Source: AC-32 sp963763475 (GTDB taxonomy: Bacteria; Actinomycetota; Thermoleophilia; Gaiellales; Gaiellaceae). From it: DNA of 64,000 nt. The notes beneath the pieces are model-generated. The model saw only the letters and a list, made by a program, of their open reading frames with translations. It did no database searches and was not told the origin of the DNA. The DNA lies in the NCBI GenBank assembly GCA_963763475.1, contig CAVXOR010000003.1, forward strand, positions 310,001 to 374,000, read 5' to 3'. Within the stretch, counting starts at the first letter, position 1, and each line of letters opens with the position of its first letter. Made by a program: the position numbers and the translations under genes. Below are positions 34,448 through 41,989 of the stretch, piece after piece.

Positions 34448-36965
34448 GGTCGCACTCGCGCTCCTCGCGCTCGCCGCGACGGGGCTCGTGGTCGGCTTCG
34501 GCGTCAGTGACACCAAGCAGCGCACGCTCGCCTCGGAGGCGTCGTCCTGGCGCGGACTCGTCGGGGGCGCCCACGCGGCCGTCTCGGTCGGGCAGCGCGT
34601 GCTCGTCGTGCTTCGGTCGCCGTCGATGGCGCAGCGGGTCGCGCTCAACGGCGGCGTCGCCAGCGAGCGCAAGGAGCGGACCTGGACGCGGATCGCCCTC
34701 GCTGCCCAGCGGCAGCTGCTCTCGGAGCTGAGCACGCGCGGGATCCGGCCGCGGATCCAGTTCAGCTACTCGCGCGTGCTGAACGGCTTCTCTGCGCCGC
34801 TCGACGCACGGGCGATCGCGGTGCTCGAGCGGCGGCCGGAGGTGGCGGGCGTCTACCCGGTGCGCCCTGCGTACCCGGCCTCGGTCTCGTCGTCGCTGTT
34901 CGGCGGCAAGGGGGTCGCGCGCGGGGCGAGCAGCCTGCCGGCGCTACGGCTGCCCGGCTACGACGGCCGCGGCGTCACGATCGCGCTGCTCGACACCGGC
35001 GTCGACCGCGGTCATCCCTACCTGAGCGGCCGCATCCTGCCCGGGATCGATCTCGTCGGCGGCGACGCCGACGTCTCGGCCGCGCGCGACCCGAGCGGCT
35101 CGAACCGGCTCGAGCGGCACGGCACCGAGATGGCCGGGATCCTCGTCGGCGCGGGCGGCCCGGGCGGCGTGAACGGGATCGCGCCGGGAGCCTCGGTGTT
35201 GCCGATCCGGGTCGCCGGCTGGCAGGAGGACGTCACGGGCGGCTCGGCCGTCTACGCGCGCACCGACCAGCTGATCGCGGGCCTCGAGCGCGCCGTCGAC
35301 CCGAACCTCGACGGCGACGCCCACGACGCTGCGCGGGTCGCGCTGATCGGCGAGGCGGTCTCGTACGCGGCGTTCACGGACTCGCCGGAGGCGCGGGCGA
35401 TCCAGGGCGCGCTGCAGCTGGACACGCTGGTGGTCGCACCCGTCGGCAACGACGGGCCGGCAGGCCCCGCCTTCGGCAGCGTCTCGAGCCCGGGCGGCTC
35501 GCCGGCCGCGCTGACGGTCGCCGCCGCCGACCTGCGCTCCGACGCCGAGGAGGTTCCGGTGGCGGTGCGTGTCGGGCTCGACCTGGTGCTCGACCGGCCC
35601 TTGCCGCTCGCGGGTGCGATCGTCTCCGACCGGCCCGTTGGGCGAGAGCTGGCCGCCCCGCGGCCGGGAGGCCCGAGCCTGCGGGCCTTCTTCGACGAGC
35701 AAGGCCGCAGCCTCGTCGCCAACCGAGCCGCGCTCGTCGACGGCGGTTCGGATCCGCAGCGGGCGATCGAGTACGCCGCCCGTGCGGGCGCCACAGCGGT
35801 CGTCGTGTACGGCACGCAGCTTCCGCCCGGCGGGCTCGGGGTCGACGAGGCAGTGAGCATCCCGGTCGTGAGCGTTCCGCTGCGGGTGGCGCAGGCCGCG
35901 CTCGCGGCGCTGCGGGCGAACGAGCACCCCGCCGTCTCGATCGGCGTCCCGGGAGTCGTGCGCAACGGCGGCGACGGCGGGATCGCGCCCTTCTCGTCGC
36001 GCGGACTCGCCTTCGACGGCCGCGTCAAACCGGACCTGTCGGCCCCGGGCGTCGCCCTGACCACCTCCGAGCCCGGCTCCAACGACGACGGCACGCCACG
36101 GTACGGGACGGTCAACGGCTCCAGCCCGGCAGCGGCGGTGGTCGCGGGAGCCGCGGCGGTGCTCGCCCAGCTGCGCCCCGGCCTGCGGGCGCTAGACCTG
36201 AAGAGCCTGCTGACCGGGAAGGCGCGCTCGATCCCTGGGGAGAGCGTCACCGCCCAGGGCACCGGGCTCGTCGACCTCGGCCAGAGCGCCGCCGGTGAGA
36301 TCACCGCCGACCCCACGGCGCTGGCGTTCGGCCATGCGGAGGCCGACGGTTGGCGCGCCTCGCAGGAGGTCGTGGTCCGCAACGTCTCGACGCGCACCCT
36401 GCTCGTCCGCATCCGCAGCACCGGCAGCGGCGGCCTCGAGCTCGAGCCGAAGCCTCACTGGGTGCGCCTCAAGCCCGGCGGACACGCGCCGGTCACGCTC
36501 AACGCGCGCCTCAAGGGCGTGCCTCCGGACGGTGGCTCGGCCGAGGGTGCCGTGCTGCTCGTCGCACGCGGCGCCGGCCCGCTGAGGATCCCGTGGGCGA
36601 TCACCTTCGGCACGCAGCGGCGCGACCTGATCTCGTCCGTCGCCCTCTCGTCGACCTCGTTCAAGCCGTCCGACCTGAGTCCGGCCGTGCTCTCCCTGCA
36701 GACCGGGCTCGTCGTCCCGAGCGCGGCCGGCGCCGAGGTGCACCCGGTCGCGAGGCTCGACGTCGAGCTCTGGCGCGGCGGCGAGCGGCTCGGACTGCTC
36801 GCGCGCCTGCGCGACCTGCTGCCCGGCCGAGTCGCGATCGCGCTCACCGGCCGCGACCCCACGGGCGCCCCGCTCGACCCGGGCCGCTACCGCGTGCGGC
36901 TGGTCGCGATTCCGACGAGCGAGGGCCCGTCGACCAGGCGGACGATCAAGTTCACGATCAGATAG
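34425..36965 (+). CDS. Exported subtilisin-like (S8) protease with PA domain
   Basis: About 846 residues from ATG 34425 (TTG 34416 and ATG 34431 are alternatives; TTATCT just upstream could be the -10 box). There is a signal anchor at residues 5-30, then a propeptide-like region. The catalytic domain has Asp near 190 (IALLDTGVDRGHPYL), His near 232 (ERHGTEMAGILVGAGG), the oxyanion Asn in VVAPVGNDGPAGPAFG and Ser near 567 in YGTVNGSSPAAAVVAGAA. The Ser motif departs from the usual GTSMAAP. A PA domain (about 380-510) is inserted before Ser. The C-terminal 230 residues form beta domains (ITADPTALAFG onward). It probably acts on the cell surface. Confidence 0.88.
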   Translation: MPMRRLSEVALALLALAATGLVVGFGVSDTKQRTLASEASSWRGLVGGAHAAVSVGQRVLVVLRSPSMAQRVALNGGVASERKERTWTRIALAAQRQLLSELSTRGIRPRIQFSYSRVLNGFSAPLDARAIAVLERRPEVAGVYPVRPAYPASVSSSLFGGKGVARGASSLPALRLPGYDGRGVTIALLDTGVDRGHPYLSGRILPGIDLVGGDADVSAARDPSGSNRLERHGTEMAGILVGAGGPGGVNGIAPGASVLPIRVAGWQEDVTGGSAVYARTDQLIAGLERAVDPNLDGDAHDAARVALIGEAVSYAAFTDSPEARAIQGALQLDTLVVAPVGNDGPAGPAFGSVSSPGGSPAALTVAAADLRSDAEEVPVAVRVGLDLVLDRPLPLAGAIVSDRPVGRELAAPRPGGPSLRAFFDEQGRSLVANRAALVDGGSDPQRAIEYAARAGATAVVVYGTQLPPGGLGVDEAVSIPVVSVPLRVAQAALAALRANEHPAVSIGVPGVVRNGGDGGIAPFSSRGLAFDGRVKPDLSAPGVALTTSEPGSNDDGTPRYGTVNGSSPAAAVVAGAAAVLAQLRPGLRALDLKSLLTGKARSIPGESVTAQGTGLVDLGQSAAGEITADPTALAFGHAEADGWRASQEVVVRNVSTRTLLVRIRSTGSGGLELEPKPHWVRLKPGGHAPVTLNARLKGVPPDGGSAEGAVLLVARGAGPLRIPWAITFGTQRRDLISSVALSSTSFKPSDLSPAVLSLQTGLVVPSAAGAEVHPVARLDVELWRGGERLGLLARLRDLLPGRVAIALTGRDPTGAPLDPGRYRVRLVAIPTSEGPSTRRTIKFTIR

Positions 36966-36970
36966 CGACC

Positions 36971-36976
36971 TATACT
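36971..36976 (+). promoter_or_regulatory. Candidate -10 box (TATACT) of gdhA
   Basis: TATACT begins six bases after the subtilase gene. It is followed by an AAGGAG ribosome-binding site at 36993-36998 and GTG 37007, so this gene, unlike many here, has a normal 5' leader. Confidence 0.5.
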
Positions 36977-37006
36977 CAGCGCGTTTCCGTCCAAGGAGCG
37001 GCCCAC

Positions 37007-38281
37007 GTGACGACCGTCGAAGCCCCCGAGTCTCACCTCCGCGAGAACCCCTTCCAGATCGCCCGGCAGCAGCTGCGCCGCGTGGCCGACATCTTCGAGA
37101 TCGACCAGCGCCTGGTGAACGTCCTGCAGGAGTGCAAGAAGGCCGTCGTCGTCTCGATCCCCGTCACGATGGACGACGGCTCGATCGAGGCCTTCGAGGG
37201 CTACCGGGTCACGCACAACATCGCGCGCGGCCCGTCCAAGGGCGGCATCCGCTACCACCCGGACGTCACGCTCGACGAGGTCAAGGCGCTCTCGATGTGG
37301 ATGACCTGGAAGTGCGCGCTGATGAACATCCCGTTCGGCGGCGCCAAGGGTGGGGTGGTCTGCGACCCGAAGAAGCTCTCGCGCGGCGAGCTGGAGCGGA
37401 TGACCCGCCGCTTCACGACGGAGATCATCAACGAGATCGGGCCCGAGAAGGACATTCCCGCTCCCGACGTCGGCACAGATGGCTCGGTGATGGCGTGGAT
37501 CTTCGACACCTACTCGATGAACAAGGGCCACTCGGTGCTCGGCGTCGTGACCGGCAAGCCGCTGAACGTCGGCGGCTCGCTCGGTCGGCTCGAGGCGACC
37601 GCGCGCGGCTCGCTCTATTGCATCCAGGAGGCGGTGCGAAAGAAGGAGCTGCAGCTGCCGAACCTGCGCGTCGCGGTGCAGGGCTTCGGCAACGTGGGCA
37701 GCTTCCTGGCGAAGTTCCTCGCCGAGGAGGGTGCGACGGTGATCGCGATCTCCGACTCGCGCGTGGCGCTGCACAACCCGAACGGGATCGACGTCGCGGC
37801 CGCGATCGCCCAGAAACGGGAGACGGGCTCGCTCGCCGGCCTGAAGGGCGCCGAGGAGATCACCAACGAGGAGCTGCTGCTGCTCGAGTGCGACGTGCTC
37901 GCGCCTTGCGCGCTCGAGCAGGTGATCACCGCCGACAACGCCGCCCAGGTGAAGGCGCAGATCGTCTGCGAAGGCGCCAACGGGCCGATCACGCCGACGG
38001 CGGACGAGATCCTCGAGGACAAGGGCGTGCTCGTCCTTCCGGACATCCTCGCCAACGCGGGCGGCGTCGTGGTCTCGTACTTCGAGTGGGTGCAGGGCCT
38101 CCAGGAGTACTTCTGGAAGGAGCCCGAGGTGAACTCGAAGCTGCGCGACATCGTCACCCGCGCGTTCAACGAGACCTGGCACGTCTACGAGGAGCGACAG
38201 ACGAGCATGCGGGTGGCGGCATACGGCGTCTCGGTCGGCCGCGTCTCGGAAGCCACGGTGACGCGTGGCCTCTACCCGTAG
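37007..38281 (+). CDS. gdhA: Glutamate dehydrogenase
   Basis: The 424-residue enzyme interconverts glutamate and 2-oxoglutarate plus ammonia. Visible are the catalytic Lys region MNIPFGGAKGGVVCDPKKLS, GPEKDIPAPDVGTDGSVMAW, the nucleotide-binding glycine motif VAVQGFGNVGSFLAKFLAEE and a C-terminal domain with LPDILANAGGVVVSYFEWVQ. Length and motifs match the hexameric small GDH group that uses NAD or both cofactors. The residue after the second beta strand (ISDSR) suggests NAD more than NADP, but this is weak. GTG 37007 is chosen from the AAGGAG site and the conserved NPFQIARQQL N terminus. Confidence 0.95.
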   Translation: MTTVEAPESHLRENPFQIARQQLRRVADIFEIDQRLVNVLQECKKAVVVSIPVTMDDGSIEAFEGYRVTHNIARGPSKGGIRYHPDVTLDEVKALSMWMTWKCALMNIPFGGAKGGVVCDPKKLSRGELERMTRRFTTEIINEIGPEKDIPAPDVGTDGSVMAWIFDTYSMNKGHSVLGVVTGKPLNVGGSLGRLEATARGSLYCIQEAVRKKELQLPNLRVAVQGFGNVGSFLAKFLAEEGATVIAISDSRVALHNPNGIDVAAAIAQKRETGSLAGLKGAEEITNEELLLLECDVLAPCALEQVITADNAAQVKAQIVCEGANGPITPTADEILEDKGVLVLPDILANAGGVVVSYFEWVQGLQEYFWKEPEVNSKLRDIVTRAFNETWHVYEERQTSMRVAAYGVSVGRVSEATVTRGLYP

Positions 38282-38528
38282 CCGCATCGTCGTCTATCAC
38301 GCGGACGGCTGCCACCTCTGCGAGCGGGCGCTCGCGCAGGTGCGCGCGCTGCGGGACGAGCTCGACTTCGAGTTGGAGGAGGTGGCGATCGACGGCGACC
38401 CTGGGCTCGAGGCCCGCTACCGCGAGCTGATCCCGGTCGTCGAGCTCGACGGCGAGCGGCTCTTCACCTACTACGTCCACGAGGACGCCTTCCGGCGGCG
38501 GCTGGCGGCCGCACAAAGTCCCCGCTGA
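38265..38528 (+). CDS. Glutaredoxin-like thiol protein
   Basis: An 87-residue thioredoxin-fold protein of the DUF836/glutaredoxin-like family: VVYHADGCHLCERALAQVRA with the CHLC active site, EEVAIDGDP, and the cis-Pro region LIPVVELDGERLFTYYVHED. It may act as a small disulfide or mycothiol-linked reductase. GTG 38265 overlaps the gdhA end by 17 bases, suggesting cotranscription. The redox repressor gene rex follows. Confidence 0.85.
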   Translation: MASTRSRIVVYHADGCHLCERALAQVRALRDELDFELEEVAIDGDPGLEARYRELIPVVELDGERLFTYYVHEDAFRRRLAAAQSPR

Positions 38529-38588
38529 GAGCGGAGCTTGTGACGGTCTGACGCACCGAGCGGGGCGGTGCTGGCACAATGATCGTGC

Positions 38589-39239
38589 GTGTTGCAAACG
38601 ACCGTTCACAGTGCGGCGGGGTCGGAGCGGCTGACGGTCGGAGTGGCGGCTCGGCTGAGCCGATACCTCCAGGTTCTGACCCAGGCCAAGAAGATGGGCA
38701 AGGACCGGATCTCGTCCCAGGAGATCTCCGACTACACCAACATCAACGCGACGCAGATCCGCCGCGACCTGTCCGCCTTCGGCAAGTTCGGCAAGCGCGG
38801 GGTCGGCTACAACATCGACTCGCTGCTCGGCGAGATCCGCAAGATCCTGCGGACGCAGGGCCAGCACAACATCGCGCTCGTCGGTGCCGGGCGCCTCGGG
38901 GAGGCGATCGCGAGCTCGCCGATCTTCGCCGAGCACGGGATCAACATCGCGGCGGTCTTCGACAACGACCCGGAGAAGGTCGGCCGCCAGATCGGCTCGA
39001 TGCAGATCGAGGACTCGCGCCGGCTCTCCGACGCGGTGCGCGAGAAGAACATCATCGTCGGGGTCGTCGCGGTCCCGGCCGACCATGCCCAGCAGGTGGC
39101 CCAGGAACTGATCGACTCGGGCGTGCGGATCATCTTCAACTACTCGGAAGCGCTGCTCGACGTGCCGCACGACGTCACCGTCCACACGTCCAACCCGGCC
39201 GTCGACCTGCTGCACGCGCTCTACTTCCACCTGACGTAG
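38589..39239 (+). CDS. rex: Redox-sensing transcriptional repressor Rex
   Basis: Rex of 216 residues senses the NADH/NAD+ ratio. The N-terminal winged helix (about 15-85) contains RLSRYLQVLTQAKK, ISSQEISDYTNINATQIRRD and LSAFGKFGKRGVGYN. The Rossmann domain follows with IALVGAGRLGEAIA, VFDNDPEKVG and GVVAVPADHAQQVAQELIDS. It ends in the swapped C-terminal helix VDLLHALYFHLT. The start is GTG 38589, nine bases after CACAAT, again compatible with leaderless expression. In actinobacteria Rex represses respiratory genes such as cyd and nuo operons, none of which is present here. Confidence 0.96.
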   Translation: MLQTTVHSAAGSERLTVGVAARLSRYLQVLTQAKKMGKDRISSQEISDYTNINATQIRRDLSAFGKFGKRGVGYNIDSLLGEIRKILRTQGQHNIALVGAGRLGEAIASSPIFAEHGINIAAVFDNDPEKVGRQIGSMQIEDSRRLSDAVREKNIIVGVVAVPADHAQQVAQELIDSGVRIIFNYSEALLDVPHDVTVHTSNPAVDLLHALYFHLT

Positions 39240-39249
39240 CGTCCGCCGC

Positions 39250-40485
39250 GTGCGGATCGTCCTCTGGCACGGCTACCTGCTCGGCGGGACCGGGTCGAAC
39301 GTCTACACCCGTGCGCTCGCCCGCGAGTGGAGCCGCGCGGGGCACGAGGTGGTCGTGCTCTCGCAGGAGCCGCACCCCGAGCAGTACGACCTCGGCGGCG
39401 CGGGCCACGTCCGGCCCGAGATCGGAGGCGTCCTGCCCGTGTTCGTGCTCGACCGCTACGAGGGCCTTGACGCCCGCCTGCTGACGGAGCTGACCCGCGA
39501 GCAGCGCGAGCGCTACGTCGAGCTGAACGCCGAAGCGGTGCGCGCGGAGCTTCCCGCCGACCTGGTCTTCACCAATCACGTCCTGCTCGGCGGTCCCGTC
39601 GGGGCGGGAAGCGGCGCTCGCTACGCGGTCAAGGCTCACGGGTCCGAGCTCGAGTACGCGATGCGCGGCAACGAGGAGCTGCAGGCGTGGGGGAGGGAGT
39701 CGCTCGCCGAAGCCGAGGCGGTCTTCGTCGGGTCGCAGCACATCCGCCAGGTGCTCGAGGAGGTCGTCGGCCACGTTGGCCGCGTCCACGAGGTGCCGCC
39801 AGGCGTGGACGTGGACGAGTTCCGCCCCCGGCCGCGGGCCGAGGCCCTCGCCGCCCTGCTCGAGGAGGCCCGCCGCGACCCGCCGAACGACGGCAACGAG
39901 CGCCTCCCGGACCCGAACAACGCCGAGCGCCTGGCCGAGTTCCTCGCCGGCGACGAGCCGACGGTCGTCTACTTCGGGAAGCTGCTCTACAACAAGGGCG
40001 TCCACCTGCTGCTCGAGGCGCTGCGCGGGCTCGACGCCCGCGCCGTGATCGTCGGCTTCGGCGACTACCGCGAGGAGCTCGAGCGAGTGGCCCCGCCGCG
40101 CACGCTCTTCACCGGGCCGCTCGAGCACCGTCACCTCGTGCACTTGCTGCCGCTCACGGACGTGACCGTCGTGCCGTCGATCTTCCCCGAGGCCTTCGGC
40201 ATGGTCGCCGCCGAAGCGGCCGCCGCCGGCTCGCCGCCGCTCGTCGCGCGCCACTCGGGGCTGGAGGAGATCGCGGAAGGCCTCGAGGCCGAGTACCCGC
40301 CGGAACACCGGCACCTGACGAGCTTCGTCCCGGGCGACGCCTCCGACCTGAGGTCCAAGCTGCGCGAGCTGCTGACGCTGCCTAAGCCCGAGCACGATCG
40401 GATCGCACAGGCCGCCCGGAGCGCCGTCGAGAGGCGCTGGAGCTGGGCAGGAGTGGGCGGCAGGCTGCTTCAACCCTTCAACTAA
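39250..40485 (+). CDS. GT4-type glycosyltransferase
   Basis: A 411-residue GT-B protein. The N-terminal domain shows VLWHGYLLGGTGSNVYTRAL, typical of retaining GT4 enzymes. The C-terminal donor domain has VVYFGKLLYNKGVHLLLEAL and the nucleotide-sugar motif VPSIFPEAFGMVAAEAAAAG (E-x7-E). It should transfer a sugar from a nucleotide donor to an unknown acceptor. An unusual insertion between the domains (about residues 200-235, Pro/Asn-rich) is predicted to be flexible. It begins ten bases after rex and is followed closely by a carboxylate-amine ligase, which may form a small biosynthetic pair. Confidence 0.85.
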   Translation: MRIVLWHGYLLGGTGSNVYTRALAREWSRAGHEVVVLSQEPHPEQYDLGGAGHVRPEIGGVLPVFVLDRYEGLDARLLTELTREQRERYVELNAEAVRAELPADLVFTNHVLLGGPVGAGSGARYAVKAHGSELEYAMRGNEELQAWGRESLAEAEAVFVGSQHIRQVLEEVVGHVGRVHEVPPGVDVDEFRPRPRAEALAALLEEARRDPPNDGNERLPDPNNAERLAEFLAGDEPTVVYFGKLLYNKGVHLLLEALRGLDARAVIVGFGDYREELERVAPPRTLFTGPLEHRHLVHLLPLTDVTVVPSIFPEAFGMVAAEAAAAGSPPLVARHSGLEEIAEGLEAEYPPEHRHLTSFVPGDASDLRSKLRELLTLPKPEHDRIAQAARSAVERRWSWAGVGGRLLQPFN

Positions 40486-40497
40486 TGTTCTCCGACC

Positions 40498-41661
40498 TTG
40501 GGAGACAGCCAGCGCCTCACCCCGGAGGAGCAGCTTCGCTTCGCACGCGAGCAGTACGAGTCCGCCCAGGACCTGACGCTCGCCGTCGAGGAGGAGTTCG
40601 CGATCCTCGACCCGGACACCCTCGGCCTGACAAACCGCTTCGAGGAGCTGCAGGCCGCGGCGCAGGGCACGCCGCTCGAGGAGCATCTCGTCGGTGAGCT
40701 GATCGCCTCCGAGGTCGAGATCCGCACGGGCCGCTGCGACACCTTCGAGGAGGCCGCCGCGCGTCTCGGCGAGCGGCGCGCGCAGCTGCTCGAGCTGGCC
40801 GACTCAGCCGGGGTCGGGCTCGCCGCGACCGGCACGCACCCGTGGAGCCCGTGGCAGGAACAGCGGATCATCGACACGCCGCACTACCGCCGGAACGACG
40901 AGATCCTGCGCTACGTCGTCTGGCGCAACAACAGCTTCGGCCTGCACGTCCACGTGGCGGTCAACGGCCCCGACCGCGCCGTGGCCGTCTGCAACGGGCT
41001 GCGAAACTTCCTGCCCGAGCTGCTCGCGCTCAGCGCCAGCTCGCCGTTCGTCGACAACGTCAACACCGGCCTGCACTCGGCGCGCACGCAGATCTTCACG
41101 CGGATGTTCCCGCGCTGCGGCATCCCGGACTCGTACGAGGGCTGGGACGGCTTCGAGCGGTACGTCCGCTTCCTCTACGAGACGCGCTCGATCGACGAGC
41201 ACACCCAGCTCTGGTGGAGCGTCCGGCCGCATCTTGCCTTCCCGACCGTCGAGATCCGCATCGCCGACGCCCAGCCCGACCTCGGCGAGGCGCGCTCGCT
41301 GGCTGCGCTCTGCTACGCCCTGGCGGCACGGATTGCCCGGGCGATCGACGAGCGCGAGCCGCTGGGCGACTTCGAGCACCGCCTGATCGAGGAGAACTTC
41401 TGGCGCGCGATCCGCTATGGGCTCTCGGGCGAGCTGATCGACCTCGCGACCGGCGACGTGCGGCCCACCCGCGCGCACCTGGAGCAGCTGGTCGAGTGGG
41501 TGCTCCCGGTGGCAGAGGAGCTCGGCTGTGCGGACCACCTCGCGATCCCTGCGGCGAACGCGGCGGAGCGCCAGATCGCCCGCCACGCCGAAGGCGCAAG
41601 CCTCGAGGAGATCTACGCGGAACAACGAGACGCGTCGTGGGCGAGGACGAGCAGCGGCTGA
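40498..41661 (+). CDS. Carboxylate-amine ligase of the glutamate-cysteine ligase 2 family (YbdK-like)
   Basis: The 387-residue protein has the GCS2 motifs LAVEEEFAILDPDTL, EVEIRTGRCDTFEEAAARLG, GTHPWSPW, NNSFGLHVHVAVNGPDRAVA, PFVDNVNTGLHSARTQIF and HLAFPTVEIRIADAQPDLGE. YbdK homologues show weak gamma-glutamylcysteine ligase activity; the real substrate here is unknown. Actinobacteria normally use mycothiol, so a glutathione pathway is not implied. TTG 40498 is the only plausible start before the conserved region. The next small gene starts within its 3' end. Confidence 0.85.
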   Translation: MGDSQRLTPEEQLRFAREQYESAQDLTLAVEEEFAILDPDTLGLTNRFEELQAAAQGTPLEEHLVGELIASEVEIRTGRCDTFEEAAARLGERRAQLLELADSAGVGLAATGTHPWSPWQEQRIIDTPHYRRNDEILRYVVWRNNSFGLHVHVAVNGPDRAVAVCNGLRNFLPELLALSASSPFVDNVNTGLHSARTQIFTRMFPRCGIPDSYEGWDGFERYVRFLYETRSIDEHTQLWWSVRPHLAFPTVEIRIADAQPDLGEARSLAALCYALAARIARAIDEREPLGDFEHRLIEENFWRAIRYGLSGELIDLATGDVRPTRAHLEQLVEWVLPVAEELGCADHLAIPAANAAERQIARHAEGASLEEIYAEQRDASWARTSSG

Positions 41662-41930
41662 TCGCCGAGCTCCAGGCCGAGCTCGCGAAGCTGAGCGTCA
41701 CCGACCTGCTGCTCCAGACCCTGCACTCCCTCTCGCTCCTCGCCTACGAGCGCCTGGGTGGCGCGAACCGCGACCTCGCGCAGGCGCGCCTGGCGATCGA
41801 GTCCCTGCGGGCGCTGGTCCCCGTGCTGGAAGGATCCGCTCCCGAGGAGGCCCTGCGCGACTTCGGCCAGGTGCTGGCCGGCCTCCAGCTCGCCTACGCG
41901 TCGGCTGTCGAGGAGGAAAGCGAGCCTTGA
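41637..41930 (+). CDS. DUF1844-like small helical protein
   Basis: A 97-residue, all-helical protein starting at GTG 41637 inside the ligase gene. The pattern KLSVTDLLLQTLHSLSLLAY, then DLAQARLAIESLRALVPVLE and LAGLQLAYASAVEEE resembles the DUF1844 family. Members have no known biochemical role. The start is uncertain but the codon pattern of this frame is convincing. Its stop overlaps the -35 element of the next gene. Confidence 0.6.
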   Translation: MGEDEQRLIAELQAELAKLSVTDLLLQTLHSLSLLAYERLGGANRDLAQARLAIESLRALVPVLEGSAPEEALRDFGQVLAGLQLAYASAVEEESEP

Positions 41931-41955
41931 AACCTTCCAAATAGCGACGTATAAG
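41927..41955 (+). promoter_or_regulatory. Sigma-70-type promoter of the secreted subtilase gene
   Basis: TTGAAA (41927-41932), a 17-base spacer and TATAAG (41950-41955) make the best consensus promoter in the window. The mRNA then carries a conventional AGGGAGGGGAG ribosome-binding site before ATG 41990, so this gene is probably strongly expressed. Confidence 0.75.
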
Positions 41956-41989
41956 ACCTGTACGGGTCGTTACAAGGGAGGGGAGCATC

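Noticed and set aside
38528..38620. Rex operator for autoregulation
   Set aside because: GTTCACA near 38613 resembles one half of a Rex site, but no matching second half is present and it lies inside the coding region.
40498..41661. Glutathione or ergothioneine biosynthesis locus
   Set aside because: The family match is to the YbdK-like GCS2 group with uncertain substrate, and no egt or gsh partner genes are adjacent.
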